Assembly: GCF_016865525.2 (NCBI RefSeq)
Contig: NZ_CP075169.1
Location: 2,852,337-2,916,336, forward strand
Reading direction: 5' to 3'
Source: Sodalis ligni
Lineage (GTDB): Bacteria; Pseudomonadota; Gammaproteobacteria; Enterobacterales; Enterobacteriaceae
DNA length: 64,000 nt
The position numbers and the translations under genes are program-made. Of the stretch, positions 1 through 11,500 are shown one piece after another (positions within the stretch are counted from its first letter, which is position 1; each line of letters begins with the position of its first letter). The notes under the pieces were generated by a model. The model saw nothing but the letters and a program-made list of their open reading frames with translations. It was not told where the DNA came from and made no database searches.

Positions 1-73
1 AATATATACAGGGTGATCCTGATGTAATAATGATGCGTAACAGACGCAGAGGATGCTTTGCCCTGAGAAAGTT

Positions 74-91
74 GGCGGTGTATTTACCGCC
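74..91. repeat. Inverted repeat upstream of the MFS gene
   Basis: A 6-bp perfect inverted repeat (GGCGGT, 6-base loop, ACCGCC) lies 42 bases before the MFS start codon. It is followed by a short pyrimidine-rich stretch. It could be an operator or the terminator of the gene to the left; the sequence does not decide. Confidence 0.3.
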
Positions 92-132
92 GTTACCCTA
101 CCTTTTTCAGTTGTATAAACAGGACGCAAAAG

Positions 133-1422
133 ATGGATATTTCAGTTTCCGCGGCGCCGACAAAAAGACGCTATCTGACGCTGCTGATGATCTTTATCAC
201 GGTGGTTATCTGTTATGTCGACCGGGCAAATCTGGCGGTGGCATCGGTGCATATCCAACAGGAATTCGGCATTGATAAAGCCCGCATGGGATATATATTT
301 TCAGCCTTTGCCTGGACCTATACCATTTTCCAAATACCCGGCGGCTGGTTTCTCGACCGGGTCGGCTCAAAGATGACCTACTTTATCGCCATCTTCGGCT
401 GGTCGCTGGCCACCCTGGGGCAGGGGTTCGCCAATGGTTTAACCACCCTGCTCGGGCTGCGCGCCATTACCGGTATGTTTGAAGCCCCGGCTTTCCCCAC
501 CAATAACCGTATGGTCACCAGCTGGTTTCCGGAGCAGGAGCGGGCTTCCGCCGTCGGCTTTTTCACTTCGGGGCAGTTCGTCGGCCTGGCGTTTCTGACG
601 CCGCTGCTGATTTGGATCCAGGAAATGCTCAGTTGGCATTGGGTCTTTATCATTACCGGCGCCATCGGTCTTATCTGGTCGATTATCTGGCACTTTGTGT
701 ACCAGTCGCCAAGAAAGAGCAAAGGCATCAACGCCGCGGAACTGGATTATATCGCCGCCGGCGGCGGCATGATTGACGGCGACGCGCCCGTTGAAAAGAA
801 AATGCGCGTAGCCCTGTCCGCCGCTGACTGGAAGCTGGTATTCAACCGCAAGCTGGTGGGGGTCTATCTCGGACAGTTCGCCGTGACCTCCACGCTGTGG
901 TTCTTTTTAACCTGGTTTCCCAACTATCTGACGCAGGAAAAGCATATCGGGGCTCTTACCGCCGGTTTCATGACCACCGTGCCCTTTCTGGCGGCTTTTT
1001 TCGGCGTGCTGCTGTCGGGTATCTTCGCCGATCGCATGGTAAAGAGCGGAAAATCCATCGGTTTTGCCCGTAAAACGCCGATTATCTGCGGACTGCTGCT
1101 CTCTACCTGTATTATGGGGGCCAACTATACCAACGATCCCGTCTGGATTATGGTGCTGATGGCGCTGGCCTTCTTCGGCAACGGCTTCGCCTCCATCACC
1201 TGGTCGCTGGTGTCGTCGCTGGCGCCGCTGCGGCTAATCGGCCTTACCGGCGGCGTGTTCAATTTTGTCGGCGGGCTGGGGGGCATCACCGTACCCCTGG
1301 TGGTGGGATACCTGGCGCAGGATTATGGCTTTTCGCCGGCGCTGATCTATATCGCCGTGGTGGCCCTGCTGGGGGCGCTGTCCTATATTTGCCTGGTGGG
1401 CGAAGTAAAACGCGTGGGGTGA
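133..1422 (+). CDS. MFS transporter, anion:cation symporter (GudP/GarP-like) family
   Basis: Inner-membrane major facilitator of 429 residues, the usual length for the ACS family that imports sugar acids such as glucarate, galactarate or galactonate. The N-terminal half shows the family hallmark 'VDRANLAVA' in TM1 (residues ~29-37) and '[11 protein letters not shown]' in the TM2-TM3 loop (~70-80). Twelve hydrophobic segments can be traced. The ATG at 133 is preceded by AGGA at a good distance. The gene stands alone, so the substrate cannot be read from context. The neighbouring EamA gene is a ruin. Confidence 0.85.
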   Translation: MDISVSAAPTKRRYLTLLMIFITVVICYVDRANLAVASVHIQQEFGIDKARMGYIFSAFAWTYTIFQIPGGWFLDRVGSKMTYFIAIFGWSLATLGQGFANGLTTLLGLRAITGMFEAPAFPTNNRMVTSWFPEQERASAVGFFTSGQFVGLAFLTPLLIWIQEMLSWHWVFIITGAIGLIWSIIWHFVYQSPRKSKGINAAELDYIAAGGGMIDGDAPVEKKMRVALSAADWKLVFNRKLVGVYLGQFAVTSTLWFFLTWFPNYLTQEKHIGALTAGFMTTVPFLAAFFGVLLSGIFADRMVKSGKSIGFARKTPIICGLLLSTCIMGANYTNDPVWIMVLMALAFFGNGFASITWSLVSSLAPLRLIGLTGGVFNFVGGLGGITVPLVVGYLAQDYGFSPALIYIAVVALLGALSYICLVGEVKRVG

Positions 1423-1614
1423 TAACCATTTCGGACTATGCGCCATGGAATGGCGAACGTGGGCCAGCGATGCTTCGGGCGGTAAATCAGCCCCATCGGA
1501 CCCATTACTACAGTGAGACGTCCCGATGATGTATTCCTATGGCTGCGTCCGTAACAAAACGTTATCTTATATGCCGTTGTTTAAATTTTTTGCCGATACG
1601 GTCAATCAGGATTT

Positions 1615-2450
1615 ATGATGGCAATATTAATGGGATTGCTTTCAGCACTGTGCTGGGGTGGTACGGATTTTTTGGCGGGCTCCGCCGCTCGAAAAATAGG
1701 TGTTTATAAATCGCTTTTTTTCAGTCAGATTTTTGGTCTGCTGCTGCTTTCCATCATTGTGCTGTGTTCGTATAAGCCGGTTAGCGCCAGCGTAGCAAGT
1801 CTGTCAATATGTATCGCCGCATCCCTTTGTAATCTTGCCGCCATGGTCTTTCTCCTGAAGGCCCTATCTATTGGTAAAGCCGCTGTTGTTGCTCCAATAG
1901 CGTCGCTCTATGGCGCCATAACCACGCTGCTTTCCCTATTTTCCGGAAATTCCTTTCTTCCTTGACGCTGTTCAGCCTGATTTTATGCGTGCTGGGGCCT
2001 GCCTGACCAGCATCCCGAAATCTGGGGATGGCAAGCGTGAAACGCCGGCATCCATTATTTTTGCATTTCTTTCCGCAGTACTGTTTGGCGCGGGATTTTG
2101 GCTACAGGGCGAGTTTGCGGTGCATGCTTTTGGCGTGATAAACGCCTTATGGATTTATTATTGTACTGCGGTGATCCTGTTATTCATTTATTTATCCGTG
2201 AAAGAGACTTCGCCGCACCGCCTGTGTCTCTGTTGTCTTTACTTTTCTCAATCAGCTTTTTAGCTTGGTAGGGTTCTTCTCTTTGGCCTATGGCGCAAAA
2301 TCAGGGCATGTGGCAATAGTGACTGTTTTAAGCTCCCTGGCCAGTGGAGTGACTGCGCTATTAGGTTTTTATACGAGGGAGCGCCTTAGCCGATTGCAGG
2401 GAGTAGGGTTGGTGGTGATCATTACCGGCGTTATGCTGCTAAAAGTGTAG
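1615..2450 (+). pseudogene. EamA/DMT-family permease, frameshifted
   Basis: Remnant of a ten-helix drug/metabolite transporter. Three reading-frame pieces (1615-1965, 1985-2263, 2265-2450) together give a normal EamA protein of about 280 residues. The first piece carries the family N-terminus (ALCWGGTDFLAGSAARK), and the last ends GVGLVVIITGVMLLKV like an intact member. Comparing frames, continuity is restored by adding single bases near 1950, 1993, 2217 and 2269, each in a short homopolymer. Four one-base losses in 0.8 kb make a functional product very unlikely. Substrate unknown. Confidence 0.8.
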
Positions 2451-2628
2451 CAATGATCGCTGTTTCCCTTTGTTAAAGGCCAGTGGAGCGGCGTGAGTCG
2501 TTTGCGGATAACTATTGCTGTTTATAAGGGACCGGCATTGGATTATCATGCTGCCGATTCCCGTTCTCCTGTTCCGGCTCATTTTGGCCGATGGCGTTTC
2601 AGTTGGCGTATTTGATTGCTCGGAAATA

Positions 2629-3864
2629 ATGATAAAAATAATATTATTTGCATCGATGTTTTGCGGCGCTTTATTGCTCTCTGCCTGCGGTACCTTATCC
2701 CGCATGCCTGTGGATACCTCCAGCGCCGCCGGCCGGGATTTCGCCGCCAACGGAAACCTGCCGGCACAGGTGGACAGCCTGGCCCGGCCTTTACTGGCCG
2801 CAAAACAGATGCCGGGGCTGGTGGTGGGGGTGCTGCAGGGGGACGGCACAAAAACGACTTTTAGTTACGGTGTCACTGACGCGGAACACGGTTATCCTAT
2901 CACCGGCGACACGCTGTTTGCCGTCGGTTCGGTCAGCAAGGGTTTTATTGCCGAAATCACGGAGATCCTGGTGCGCAAAGGCGTGTTTCGCTGGGATGAG
3001 ACGTTGCAGACCCTGCTGCCTTCCACCGTCCGCCTCAGCGCCGATGCGCGCAAGATTACCCTGCTGCAGCTGGCGACCCATACTTCCGGCCTGCCGAGGC
3101 AAATGCCCTCGATGGCAATATTAACCGCCTTTATTGACTATCTGTTTACCGGTGAAAATTTCTACCATTCCTTGGATAATGACAGCATGCTGGATTATCT
3201 GGCGGATTTCCACAAGCCGGGGAAAGCTGAACCGCGCTATTCCAATCTGGGATATGCTTTGTTGGATTATATCCTGCAAAAACGTACCGGTAAAAATGTC
3301 AATCAGCTACTGGCGGAGAATATTACCGGGCCGCTGGGGTTGACCCATACCGGCTACGACCCGCGGCTACTGCCGGGGTATTCCCGGCGCGCCATCGGCC
3401 ATGCCGGCGACCAGCCCAAATTTATCCGCCGCGGACAGCCGGTGCCCGATTGGTGCTTTTCCTCCTCCATGGTGGGCGCCGCGGGCCTTTACACCAATGC
3501 GAACGACCTGCTGTCCTATGCCCAGGCGCATATGCGGGCCACGGGCAATCCGGCGCTGGATGCGGCGTTGCGGGATTCGCTGAATGTGCGTTTCCATCGC
3601 AGCCAACAAGCGGCGGCCATTGCCTGGGTTGTCGATAACGTGGGCCGGCAGCGCATTACTTACCAGGTGGGATTTATCGGCGGCTACTCCAGCTATATCG
3701 GCCTTGATACCCGGCATAAGACCGCGGTGGTGGTGCTGCAAAATAGCTTTAACTGGACAAATACCATCGGCCATCGCTTGTTGCAGCGAATGGGGGACGC
3801 CGCCGATGCAAAGGCGGCATCGGATCAACTCAGCGTTTCGCCAGGTCATGCGCCGTATCGTTAA
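2629..3864 (+). CDS. Serine beta-lactamase-like hydrolase (AmpC/AmpH-type), predicted lipoprotein
   Basis: Predicted penicillin-binding-protein-like hydrolase. I place the start at the ATG at 2629, because it yields a clean lipoprotein signal peptide with lipobox LLSAC (Cys ~20); longer in-frame starts bury it. Catalytic motifs of the class C beta-lactamase fold are visible: SVSK (nucleophile motif SxxK) in 'VGSVSKGF', and YSN in 'PRYSNLGYALL'. The C-terminal 'GFIGGYSSY' may be the third motif. The arrangement resembles AmpH-type D-Ala-D-Ala carboxypeptidase/endopeptidases that trim peptidoglycan. The 3' end overlaps the converging efflux-channel gene by 35 bases. Confidence 0.8.
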   Translation: MIKIILFASMFCGALLLSACGTLSRMPVDTSSAAGRDFAANGNLPAQVDSLARPLLAAKQMPGLVVGVLQGDGTKTTFSYGVTDAEHGYPITGDTLFAVGSVSKGFIAEITEILVRKGVFRWDETLQTLLPSTVRLSADARKITLLQLATHTSGLPRQMPSMAILTAFIDYLFTGENFYHSLDNDSMLDYLADFHKPGKAEPRYSNLGYALLDYILQKRTGKNVNQLLAENITGPLGLTHTGYDPRLLPGYSRRAIGHAGDQPKFIRRGQPVPDWCFSSSMVGAAGLYTNANDLLSYAQAHMRATGNPALDAALRDSLNVRFHRSQQAAAIAWVVDNVGRQRITYQVGFIGGYSSYIGLDTRHKTAVVVLQNSFNWTNTIGHRLLQRMGDAADAKAASDQLSVSPGHAPYR

Positions 3865-5272
3865 GGGCATCGGCCGACCAGCCGCCCCCCATATCCCCTA
3901 TCAGTGACACCGAATCCAGCAGACGCTGTTCCTGTACGCTCAGCGCGTTTTGCTCTGCGCTCAGTTGCGTCACCTGGGCGGTGGCGGCGGTGGTGTAATC
4001 CACCGTGCCCACCTGATACTCATTGAAGGCGATCTGGGCGCCGCGGGTGGCGTCGGTAACTGCGCTGTCCAGCACCGCCGCCTGCTGGGCGAGAATATGC
4101 AAACCGGACAGATCGTCTTCCACGCTCTGGAACGCCGTCAGCACGGTGCCGCGGTAATTGGCCACCGCGCCGTCATAAGCGGCCTTGGCGGCGGCGACCT
4201 GGCCTTCACGGGCGCCAAAATCGAACACCGTATCATCCACCTCGGCGCCCAGAGACCAGATATGGTTGGCGGCATGCAGCAGGCCGCTGAGCGGCGTTTG
4301 GGAAAACCCATCGGCAGCGGACAGGGAGAGCGTGGGATAATAAGCCGCCTCGGCAACCCCCACCGCGGCGTTTTGCGCCGCCATCTCGCGTTCGGCCACG
4401 GCGATGTCCGGCCGCCGCTGCAGCAAGGTTGAGGGCACCACCAGCGGAACGGTGGGCAGCGTAGGCATGGGGGCGGGTTCGATGGTCAGGTCTTCCGGGT
4501 TCTTGCCCACCAATACCGCAATGGCGTGGGCGTATTGGGCGCGCGCCACGCCGAGGGCGATGAGACTGGACTGGGCGTTCTCCAACTGGGTTTTCGCGGT
4601 GATGACATCGGACGGCTTCGCGGTGCCGAGGGCGCCCTGATTGGTCAACACCCGCAGGTACTCTTGATAGGCCGCCACCGTTTTTTGCAGCAGGGCAATA
4701 TTGGCATCGCTGGTGCGCAGTTCAATGATGGCGCTGGCCAGGGCGGTCTGCTCGGACAGGGTGGCATTGGCCAGGGTGGCTTCGCTGGCCTGGGCGGTGG
4801 CCTTGTTCTCTTCGATGGTGCGGCGAACCTTGCCCCAGAGATCGATTGACCAACTGGCGCTCCCTTCCAGCGCGCCCGAATTGCTCACGGCGCCGGAGCC
4901 GCCCAGGCTGCTGGCGCCGGCGGTGCGCTGCCGGGTTGAGGAACCGGTGACGCCTATCGTGGGAAACAGGCTGCTGCGGGCGGTTTCCACGTCGGCCAGG
5001 GCTTCCCGGTAGTTGGCGTAATCCTGGCGCACGGTCTGGTTGGAGACCGACACCGCCGGTTCCAGCCGGTTTATCAGCGGGTCGTTAAACACCGTCCACC
5101 AGTCGCCCTTGGGGGCCTCGGCGGAGGGCGCCGCCACGGTCCAGCCGGGCAGCGGTTTGAATCGGGCCGGTACCGGCACCTGCGTGCGATGGTAGTCGGG
5201 GCCCACCATACAGCCGCCGAGCAACAGCGCTAGGGAGGTCATCAGGGCGATGTGGGAGATTTTCATATTCAT
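3830..5272 (-). CDS. Outer-membrane efflux lipoprotein (NodT/OprM-type, TolC family)
   Basis: Outer-membrane channel of a tripartite RND pump, 480 residues. The signal peptide ends in lipobox LLGGC (Cys ~21), followed by 'MVGPDYHRTQVPVP', the standard start of the OprM/NodT group. Two OEP repeats with coiled-coil-rich sequence follow (residues ~65-250 and ~270-460). It is the last gene of a four-gene minus-strand operon; its ATG overlaps the stop of the upstream RND gene (ATGA), so translation is coupled. Enterobacterial mdtABC normally borrows TolC. Carrying its own channel is more like Pseudomonas muxABC-opmB. Confidence 0.9.
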   Translation of the reverse strand: MNMKISHIALMTSLALLLGGCMVGPDYHRTQVPVPARFKPLPGWTVAAPSAEAPKGDWWTVFNDPLINRLEPAVSVSNQTVRQDYANYREALADVETARSSLFPTIGVTGSSTRQRTAGASSLGGSGAVSNSGALEGSASWSIDLWGKVRRTIEENKATAQASEATLANATLSEQTALASAIIELRTSDANIALLQKTVAAYQEYLRVLTNQGALGTAKPSDVITAKTQLENAQSSLIALGVARAQYAHAIAVLVGKNPEDLTIEPAPMPTLPTVPLVVPSTLLQRRPDIAVAEREMAAQNAAVGVAEAAYYPTLSLSAADGFSQTPLSGLLHAANHIWSLGAEVDDTVFDFGAREGQVAAAKAAYDGAVANYRGTVLTAFQSVEDDLSGLHILAQQAAVLDSAVTDATRGAQIAFNEYQVGTVDYTTAATAQVTQLSAEQNALSVQEQRLLDSVSLIGDMGGGWSADALNDTAHDLAKR

Positions 5273-8200
5273 AGGCTCGCGTTCGTTTTATTCCACGGCA
5301 GGCTGGCCGACCACTTGGCGAGTCTGGCGCGCAAACGGTCGAGATAGAGATAAATCACCGGTGTTGTATACAGCGTAAAGACCTGGCTGAAAATCAGGCC
5401 GCCCATCACGGTAATGCCCAGGGGCTGTCGCAGCGATGCCCCCTGGCCGATGCCGATGGCCAGCGGCACCGCCCCCAGCACGGCGGCGGCGGTAGTCATC
5501 ATAATAGGCCGCAAGCGCATCACCGCCGCCCCGTGAATGGCTTCCCTCGGGGTATAGCCCTGATCCCGCTGCAATGTAATGGCAACGTCAATCATCATAA
5601 TGGCATTCTTTTTTACGATGCCAATCAGCAAAATAATGCCGATAAGGGCGATAACCGAGAACGGCGTACCGAACAGCAGCAGCGCCAGCGTAGCCCCGAT
5701 GCCGGCGGACGGCAGGGTGGAAAGTATAGTGACGGGATGTATCGTATTCTCATACAGTATGCCCAGCACGATATAGACCGCCGCCAGCGCCGCCAGGATC
5801 AGCAGCGGCATGGTGGACATGGATTGGCCGAATGCCTGCGCGGCGCCGGCGAAACCGCCGTGAATGGAGGCCGGCACCTTGAGTTCCCGCATGGTCTGAT
5901 CGATGGCCGCGCCGGCGGCGCTCAGCGAGCCGTCGGGGGGCAAATTGAAGGAAATGGTGGCGGCCACCAGGCCGTCCTGATGGTTAACCTGGGTGGCGGT
6001 ATGGTTTTGCGTATAAGAGGCCAGCGCCGGGAAGGGCACCAGGCTCTCGGCGGAGGTGCTGTCGGCGCTGCCGCTGGAGCTGCCGCCCCGGGAGTTGGAA
6101 ATGGCGTTTGTCAACTGGTTGGCTTCGGCATCGGCATTCAAGGCGTTGGTGGAGGTAGACGAACCCTGCGCGGAGGTTTGCGTGGCGCCGCTCACCAGGC
6201 TTGACGACATCTGGGTTTGATCGGTGCCGCTGGCATTTCCCGCCGCCGGGCTGAAACGGATGCGATTGAGCATTTGCGGATACTGCCAATACTGCGGCGC
6301 CACTTCCATCACCACATAATACTGATTGAGGCCATTGTAGATGGTGGAAACCGCACGCTGGCCAAACGCATCATAGAGCACGCTGTCCAGCTGATTGGGG
6401 GCGAAGTTATAGCGGGCGGCGGTAGCGCGGTCGAAATGAACATAGGCCTGCAGGCCGTTTTGCTGCAAATTCGAGTTCACGTCCAGCAAGCTGCCGCGGT
6501 GTTTAGCCAGCGCGGTCACCAGCCGCGGTACCCAGGTATAGAGCGCCTGGGCGTCGTCGCTGGTCAGGGTATACTGGTACTCCGCCGCGGATTGGCGTCC
6601 GCCGATGCGCAGATCCTGCGCCGCCTGCAGGAACAGCCGCGCGCCGGATACGCCGTTGAGTTTTGGCCGCAGCCTTTCCGCCACCCCGGCGGCGGATATT
6701 TTACGCTCCGCCAGCGGTTTGAGCTCGATAAACACATTGGCGGTGTTAAGGGCGCGGCCGCCGGTGAACCCGGATACCGAGGCCACCGCCGGATCCCGTT
6801 GCACAATGGCCTCCAGCCGCGTGAGCTTTTCCTTCATGGCCTGGAACGAAATGCTCTGGTCGGCGACTATCTGGCCAATCATCACGCCATTGTCCTGCTC
6901 CGGGAAAAAGGTCGAGGGCACCAGCCTGATGAGAAAAACATTAAGCACGATAAGCCCCACCAGCGTCAATCCCACCAGCAGCGCATGATCCAGCACCACC
7001 GTCAGCGAACGGGCGTAGGCATGCTTGAAACGCTCAAACTGATGTTCGCACCACAGCGACCAGCGCGCCTTGCCCTTGGCGCCCGCGGCCTGTTTGCGCC
7101 TGAGCACGCAGGCGGCCAGGGTCGGGGTAATGGTGAGGGAGATGAGCAGCGAGAACAGAATGGCGATGGAGAGCGTCATGGCGAATTCGTGAAACAGCCG
7201 TCCGACGATGCCGGGCATCAGCAGGATCGGCAGGAATACCGCGATAAGCGACAGGCTCATGGAGATCACGGTGAAGCTCACCTCGGCGCTGCCGCGCAGC
7301 GAGGCCTCGCGGACGCTCATGCCCGATTCAACATGGCGGACGATATTCTCCAGCACCACCACCGCGTCGTCCACCACAAATCCGGTGCTGATGGTCAGCG
7401 CCATCAGCGAAAGATTGTCCAGGTTATAGCCCAGCAGATACATCGGCCCAAAGGTGCCGATAATGGAGAGCGGCAGCGCCACCGTGGGCACCAATACCGC
7501 CCGGGGCGACTGCAGGAACACGAACACCACGCCGATAACCAGCAGCACGGCGATAAACAGGGTCCGTCCCGTATCGCCGACCGCGGCTTTAACCGATTGC
7601 GACAGATCGATGGCGATATTGAGATGGATATTGCCCGGCAGGGTCGCCTGGATCGACGGCAGTACCTTGCGGATCTGCGCGACGGTATTCACCACATTGC
7701 CGCCGGGCAGCGGGTAAACGATGACCAGCACCGATGACTTGCCGTTGTATAGCCCGGCGTTGCGAAGGTTTTCCGCCGAATCCTGAACGCTGGCCACATC
7801 CCCCAGCATGACCGGCGCGTTATTGCGATAGGCAATCACCAGGTTGCGGTAGGGTTCCGCTTTGCTGAGCCGATCATTGGACATGACTTCGTAACGCTGG
7901 CCGTTCTGGTCGATATGTCCTTTGGCGCTGTCGGCGTTGGCGGCGCTGATGGCGGCGCGCACGTCTTCCAGGCCGATGCCGTAACTGTTCAATTGATCCG
8001 GCTGCAGCTCAACGCGCACCGCGGGCAGGGCGCTGCCGCCAAGGGTAATTTCACCCACGCCGCTCACCTGCGACAACTGCTGTAAAATCACCGAATCCGC
8101 CGAGTCATAGAGCTGGGCGCGGGTCAGGGTGTCGGAGGTGAGCGCCAGGACCATCAGCGGCGTACTGGCCGGATTGTACTCGCGATAAATCGGGTTGTTG

Positions 8201-8571
8201 CGCAGCGTGGTGGGCAAGTCGGCGCGCGCCGCCTGGATGGCGGCCTGCACATCACGGGCGGCGCCGTTGATATCGCGATTCAGCCCGAACTGAATGACGA
8301 TCATGGCGGAACCCACATAGCTGGTGGAGGTCATTTCCGTCACGTCGGCAATGGTGCCCAGCCGCTTTTCAAGGGGCTCCGCCACGGTGGAGGCCATAAT
8401 GTCCGGACTGGCCCCCGCCATGTTCGCCTGCACCACGATAACCGGAAACGCGACATTGGGCAGCGACGACACCGGCAGGTGAAAAAACGCCAGCGTTCCC
8501 GACAGCAGGATGGCCAGGGCCAGCAGCGCGGTGGCCACCGGCCGGCGGATAAACAGGGCGGAAATATTCAC
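5269..8571 (-). CDS. mdtC: RND efflux permease, MdtC/MuxC type, with extra Ser/Thr-rich insert
   Basis: Inner-membrane proton-driven RND pump of 1100 residues with the usual twelve helices and two large periplasmic loops. The N-terminus 'MNISALFIRRPVATALLALA' and TM4 'GFVVDDAVVVLENIVRHVE' (the proton-relay Asp pair) are standard. MdtC/MuxC proteins are normally about 1025-1040 residues. The excess is a low-complexity Ser/Thr/Ala/Gln/Asn-rich insert at residues ~775-842 in the second periplasmic loop. The start codon overlaps the end of the MdtB-like gene by four bases (ATGA). It presumably pairs with that subunit in a heterotrimer; drug range unknown. Confidence 0.9.
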   Translation of the reverse strand: MNISALFIRRPVATALLALAILLSGTLAFFHLPVSSLPNVAFPVIVVQANMAGASPDIMASTVAEPLEKRLGTIADVTEMTSTSYVGSAMIVIQFGLNRDINGAARDVQAAIQAARADLPTTLRNNPIYREYNPASTPLMVLALTSDTLTRAQLYDSADSVILQQLSQVSGVGEITLGGSALPAVRVELQPDQLNSYGIGLEDVRAAISAANADSAKGHIDQNGQRYEVMSNDRLSKAEPYRNLVIAYRNNAPVMLGDVASVQDSAENLRNAGLYNGKSSVLVIVYPLPGGNVVNTVAQIRKVLPSIQATLPGNIHLNIAIDLSQSVKAAVGDTGRTLFIAVLLVIGVVFVFLQSPRAVLVPTVALPLSIIGTFGPMYLLGYNLDNLSLMALTISTGFVVDDAVVVLENIVRHVESGMSVREASLRGSAEVSFTVISMSLSLIAVFLPILLMPGIVGRLFHEFAMTLSIAILFSLLISLTITPTLAACVLRRKQAAGAKGKARWSLWCEHQFERFKHAYARSLTVVLDHALLVGLTLVGLIVLNVFLIRLVPSTFFPEQDNGVMIGQIVADQSISFQAMKEKLTRLEAIVQRDPAVASVSGFTGGRALNTANVFIELKPLAERKISAAGVAERLRPKLNGVSGARLFLQAAQDLRIGGRQSAAEYQYTLTSDDAQALYTWVPRLVTALAKHRGSLLDVNSNLQQNGLQAYVHFDRATAARYNFAPNQLDSVLYDAFGQRAVSTIYNGLNQYYVVMEVAPQYWQYPQMLNRIRFSPAAGNASGTDQTQMSSSLVSGATQTSAQGSSTSTNALNADAEANQLTNAISNSRGGSSSGSADSTSAESLVPFPALASYTQNHTATQVNHQDGLVAATISFNLPPDGSLSAAGAAIDQTMRELKVPASIHGGFAGAAQAFGQSMSTMPLLILAALAAVYIVLGILYENTIHPVTILSTLPSAGIGATLALLLFGTPFSVIALIGIILLIGIVKKNAIMMIDVAITLQRDQGYTPREAIHGAAVMRLRPIMMTTAAAVLGAVPLAIGIGQGASLRQPLGITVMGGLIFSQVFTLYTTPVIYLYLDRLRARLAKWSASLPWNKTNASL

Positions 8572-11500
8572 CGGGTCTCACCCTGGCCGCCGTCGGCTAA
8601 CTGCGCGGGTTGGCGGCGAAAGCGTTTTGCCAGGCGATCGAAGCACAAATAAATCACCGGCGTGGTAAACAGGGTCAATAGCTGGCTTAAGCTCAGCCCG
8701 CCGATGATGGCCAGACCCAGCGGACGGCGCAGCTCCGAACCGGTGCCGGACCCCAGCAGCATGGGCAGGGCGCCGAGCATGGCGGCCAGCGTGGTCATCA
8801 GTATCGGCCGAAAGCGCAGCAGCGAAGCCTCCACTATGGCCTCCGCCGGCGATTTGCCGTGCTCCCGCTCCGCCTCCAGCGCGAAGTCCACGATCATGAT
8901 GGCGTTTTTCTTCACGATGCCTATCAGCAGCACGATGCCGATAATGCCGATAACGTCCAGATCCCCTCCCACCAGCATCAGCGACAGCAACGCGCCGATG
9001 CCGGCGGAGGGCAGGGTGGACAGAATGGTCACCGGATGGATAAAGCTCTCGTAAAGCACGCCGAGCACGATATAGACCGCCACCAGCGCCGCTATCAGCA
9101 GATAGACTTCACTGGACAGGGAATCTTTGAACGCCTGTGCCGCCCCCTGGAACGAGGACGTGATGGAAGGGGGCAGATTCACCGCCTTTTCGGCCTGGTT
9201 GATTTGATCCACCGCCTTGCTCAGGGAGGCTCCCTGCGCCAGATTGAACGAGATGGTCACCGAAGGGAATTGCGACAGGTGGCTTATTACCAGCGGCGAC
9301 CTGGTGATGTTGATTTTGGCAATGGCGCTCAGCGGCACCTGGCCGGTGCTGCTGGTTTGACTGGGCAGGTAGAGTTCACCCAGGGATTGCAGGGTCGGCA
9401 GCTTTTCCGGTTTGGCCACCAGGATCACCCGGTACTGGCTGGACTGATCGAAAATGGTTGAGACAATGCGCTGCCCCAGCGCGTCGTAAAGGGCATTATC
9501 GATAGTGGCCGCGGTGATACCGAAGCGCGCCGCCAGCGGCCGGTTCACCTCGACATTCACGCTCAGGCCGTCATTATTCAGGTCGCTGGTCACGTCGCGG
9601 ATGGACGCGATCGCCTTCATGCGATCGATAAGCGCCGGTACGTACTGCTGGAACGCCTGCTGGCTGGGCCCGCGCAGCACAAACTGATACTGGTTCGGCG
9701 ACACGGTGGTATCCAGGGTCAAATCCTGTTCCGGCTGCAGGTAGAGCTTGATGCCCGGCACGTTGCCCGCCTCGGTCTGAATCCGGCGGGCGATGGCTTC
9801 CGCGCTCTGGGAGCGCTGGGCGTTGGGCTTGAGGTTAATCAGGAACCGGCCGTTATTGAGCGTGGTATTGGTGCCGTCGATGCCGACATATGAGGTGAGA
9901 TTATCCACGTCGGCGTCCTTGAGAATCGCCTGGGCCAGCGCCGCCTGCCGGTCAACCATGGTGCCGTAGGAAACGGAATTGTCGGCGGTGCTGATGGCCT
10001 GGATAACCCCGACATCCTGCACCGGGAACAGTCCCTTGGGGATGGTGATATAAAGGGCCACGGTAATGACCAGGGTAACGGCGAAAACAATCATGGTGAG
10101 GGTCTGGTGGCCCATCACTACCCGTAATCCGCGCTCGTAGGCCGCGAGGATTTTGTTGAACATCCCCTCGCTGACGCGTTCGAAACGGCTCGGGCGGCGA
10201 TCGGCCCGGGCGCGCAGAAGGCGGGCGCACAGCATCGGCACCAGGGTCAGCGAAACCACCCCCGACAGCACGATGGTAATGGCCAGCGTCACGGCGAATT
10301 CGCTGAACAAACGGCCGATAACGCCGCCCATGAACAGCAACGGGATCAGCACCGCTATCAGGGAGACCGTCAGCGACAGGATGGTAAATCCGATCTGCCC
10401 GGCGCCGTGCAGGGCGGCGTTGAGGGGCGACTCACCCTCCTCCAGGTAGCGTACGATATTCTCGATCATCACAATGGAATCATCCACCACAAAGCCGGTG
10501 GCAATGATTAACGCCATCAAGGAGAGATTATCGATGGAGTAGTTCAGCTCATACATGATGGCCAGCGTGCCGATAAGGGACACCGGCACCGAAATACTGG
10601 GAATGATGGTCGCCGGCAGATTGCGCAAAAACACAAATATCACCAGCACCACCAGTATCACCGACAGGATAAGCTCGAAGGCGGCATCGGTTACCGAAGC
10701 GCGGATCACCCCGGTGGAATCGGACACGATCCGGACATTGACCCCCGCCGGCAGGGTGGATTCCAGCTGCGGCAGTTCCTGTTTGATGCGCGCCACCGTG
10801 GCGATGACGTTGGCCCCCGGCTGGCGCTGCACATTCAGCACAATGGCCGGGGTATGATTGTACCAGGCGCCCTGCTCGTTATCCTGGGCGGCCAGGGTCA
10901 CACGGGCAACGTCGCGCAAATAGACCGGCGCGCCGTTTTTATAGGAAACCACCGTATTAAGGTAATCGTTGGGATCCTGGATCTGGTCGTTGCCGTTAAT
11001 GGTGTAGTCAAGCTTGGGCCCGTCGAAATTGCCTTTGGGCTGGCTGACATTCACCTGTGCGATAAGCGATCGGAGATTGTCGATGGAGAGCCCATAGGCC
11101 GCCAGCTTCTGCGGATCGGCCTCGATCCTCACCGCCGGAACATTGCCCCCCGCCGGCGTCACCAGACCGACACCGGGGACCTCCGAAATTTTGGTTCCCA
11201 ACCGGTTGTTGGCCACGTCTTGTAATTGAGGCAGCGACATGGAGCGGGAAGTGATGGCCAGCGTCATAATGGGCTGGTCCGCCGGGTTGACTTTCGCGTA
11301 GGTCGGCGGCGAGGGCAGGCCGCTTGGCAACAGGCTGTTGGCGGCGTTGATGGCTTCCTGCACATCCTGCTCGGCCACATCCAGATTCAAGGAAAGATCA
11401 AATTGCAGCGTAATAATTGAAGCGCCGGCGGAGCTGTTGGAGGTCATCTGCTGCAGCCCCGGGATTTCACCCAGCTGCACTTCCAGCGGCGCGGTCACCG

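Noticed and set aside
6217..7737. 506-codon open frame on the plus strand inside the mdtC-like gene
   Set aside because: It is an antisense shadow of a GC-rich RND gene; the protein is low in hydrophobic order, rich in His/Gln/Arg/Gly, and has no family resemblance.
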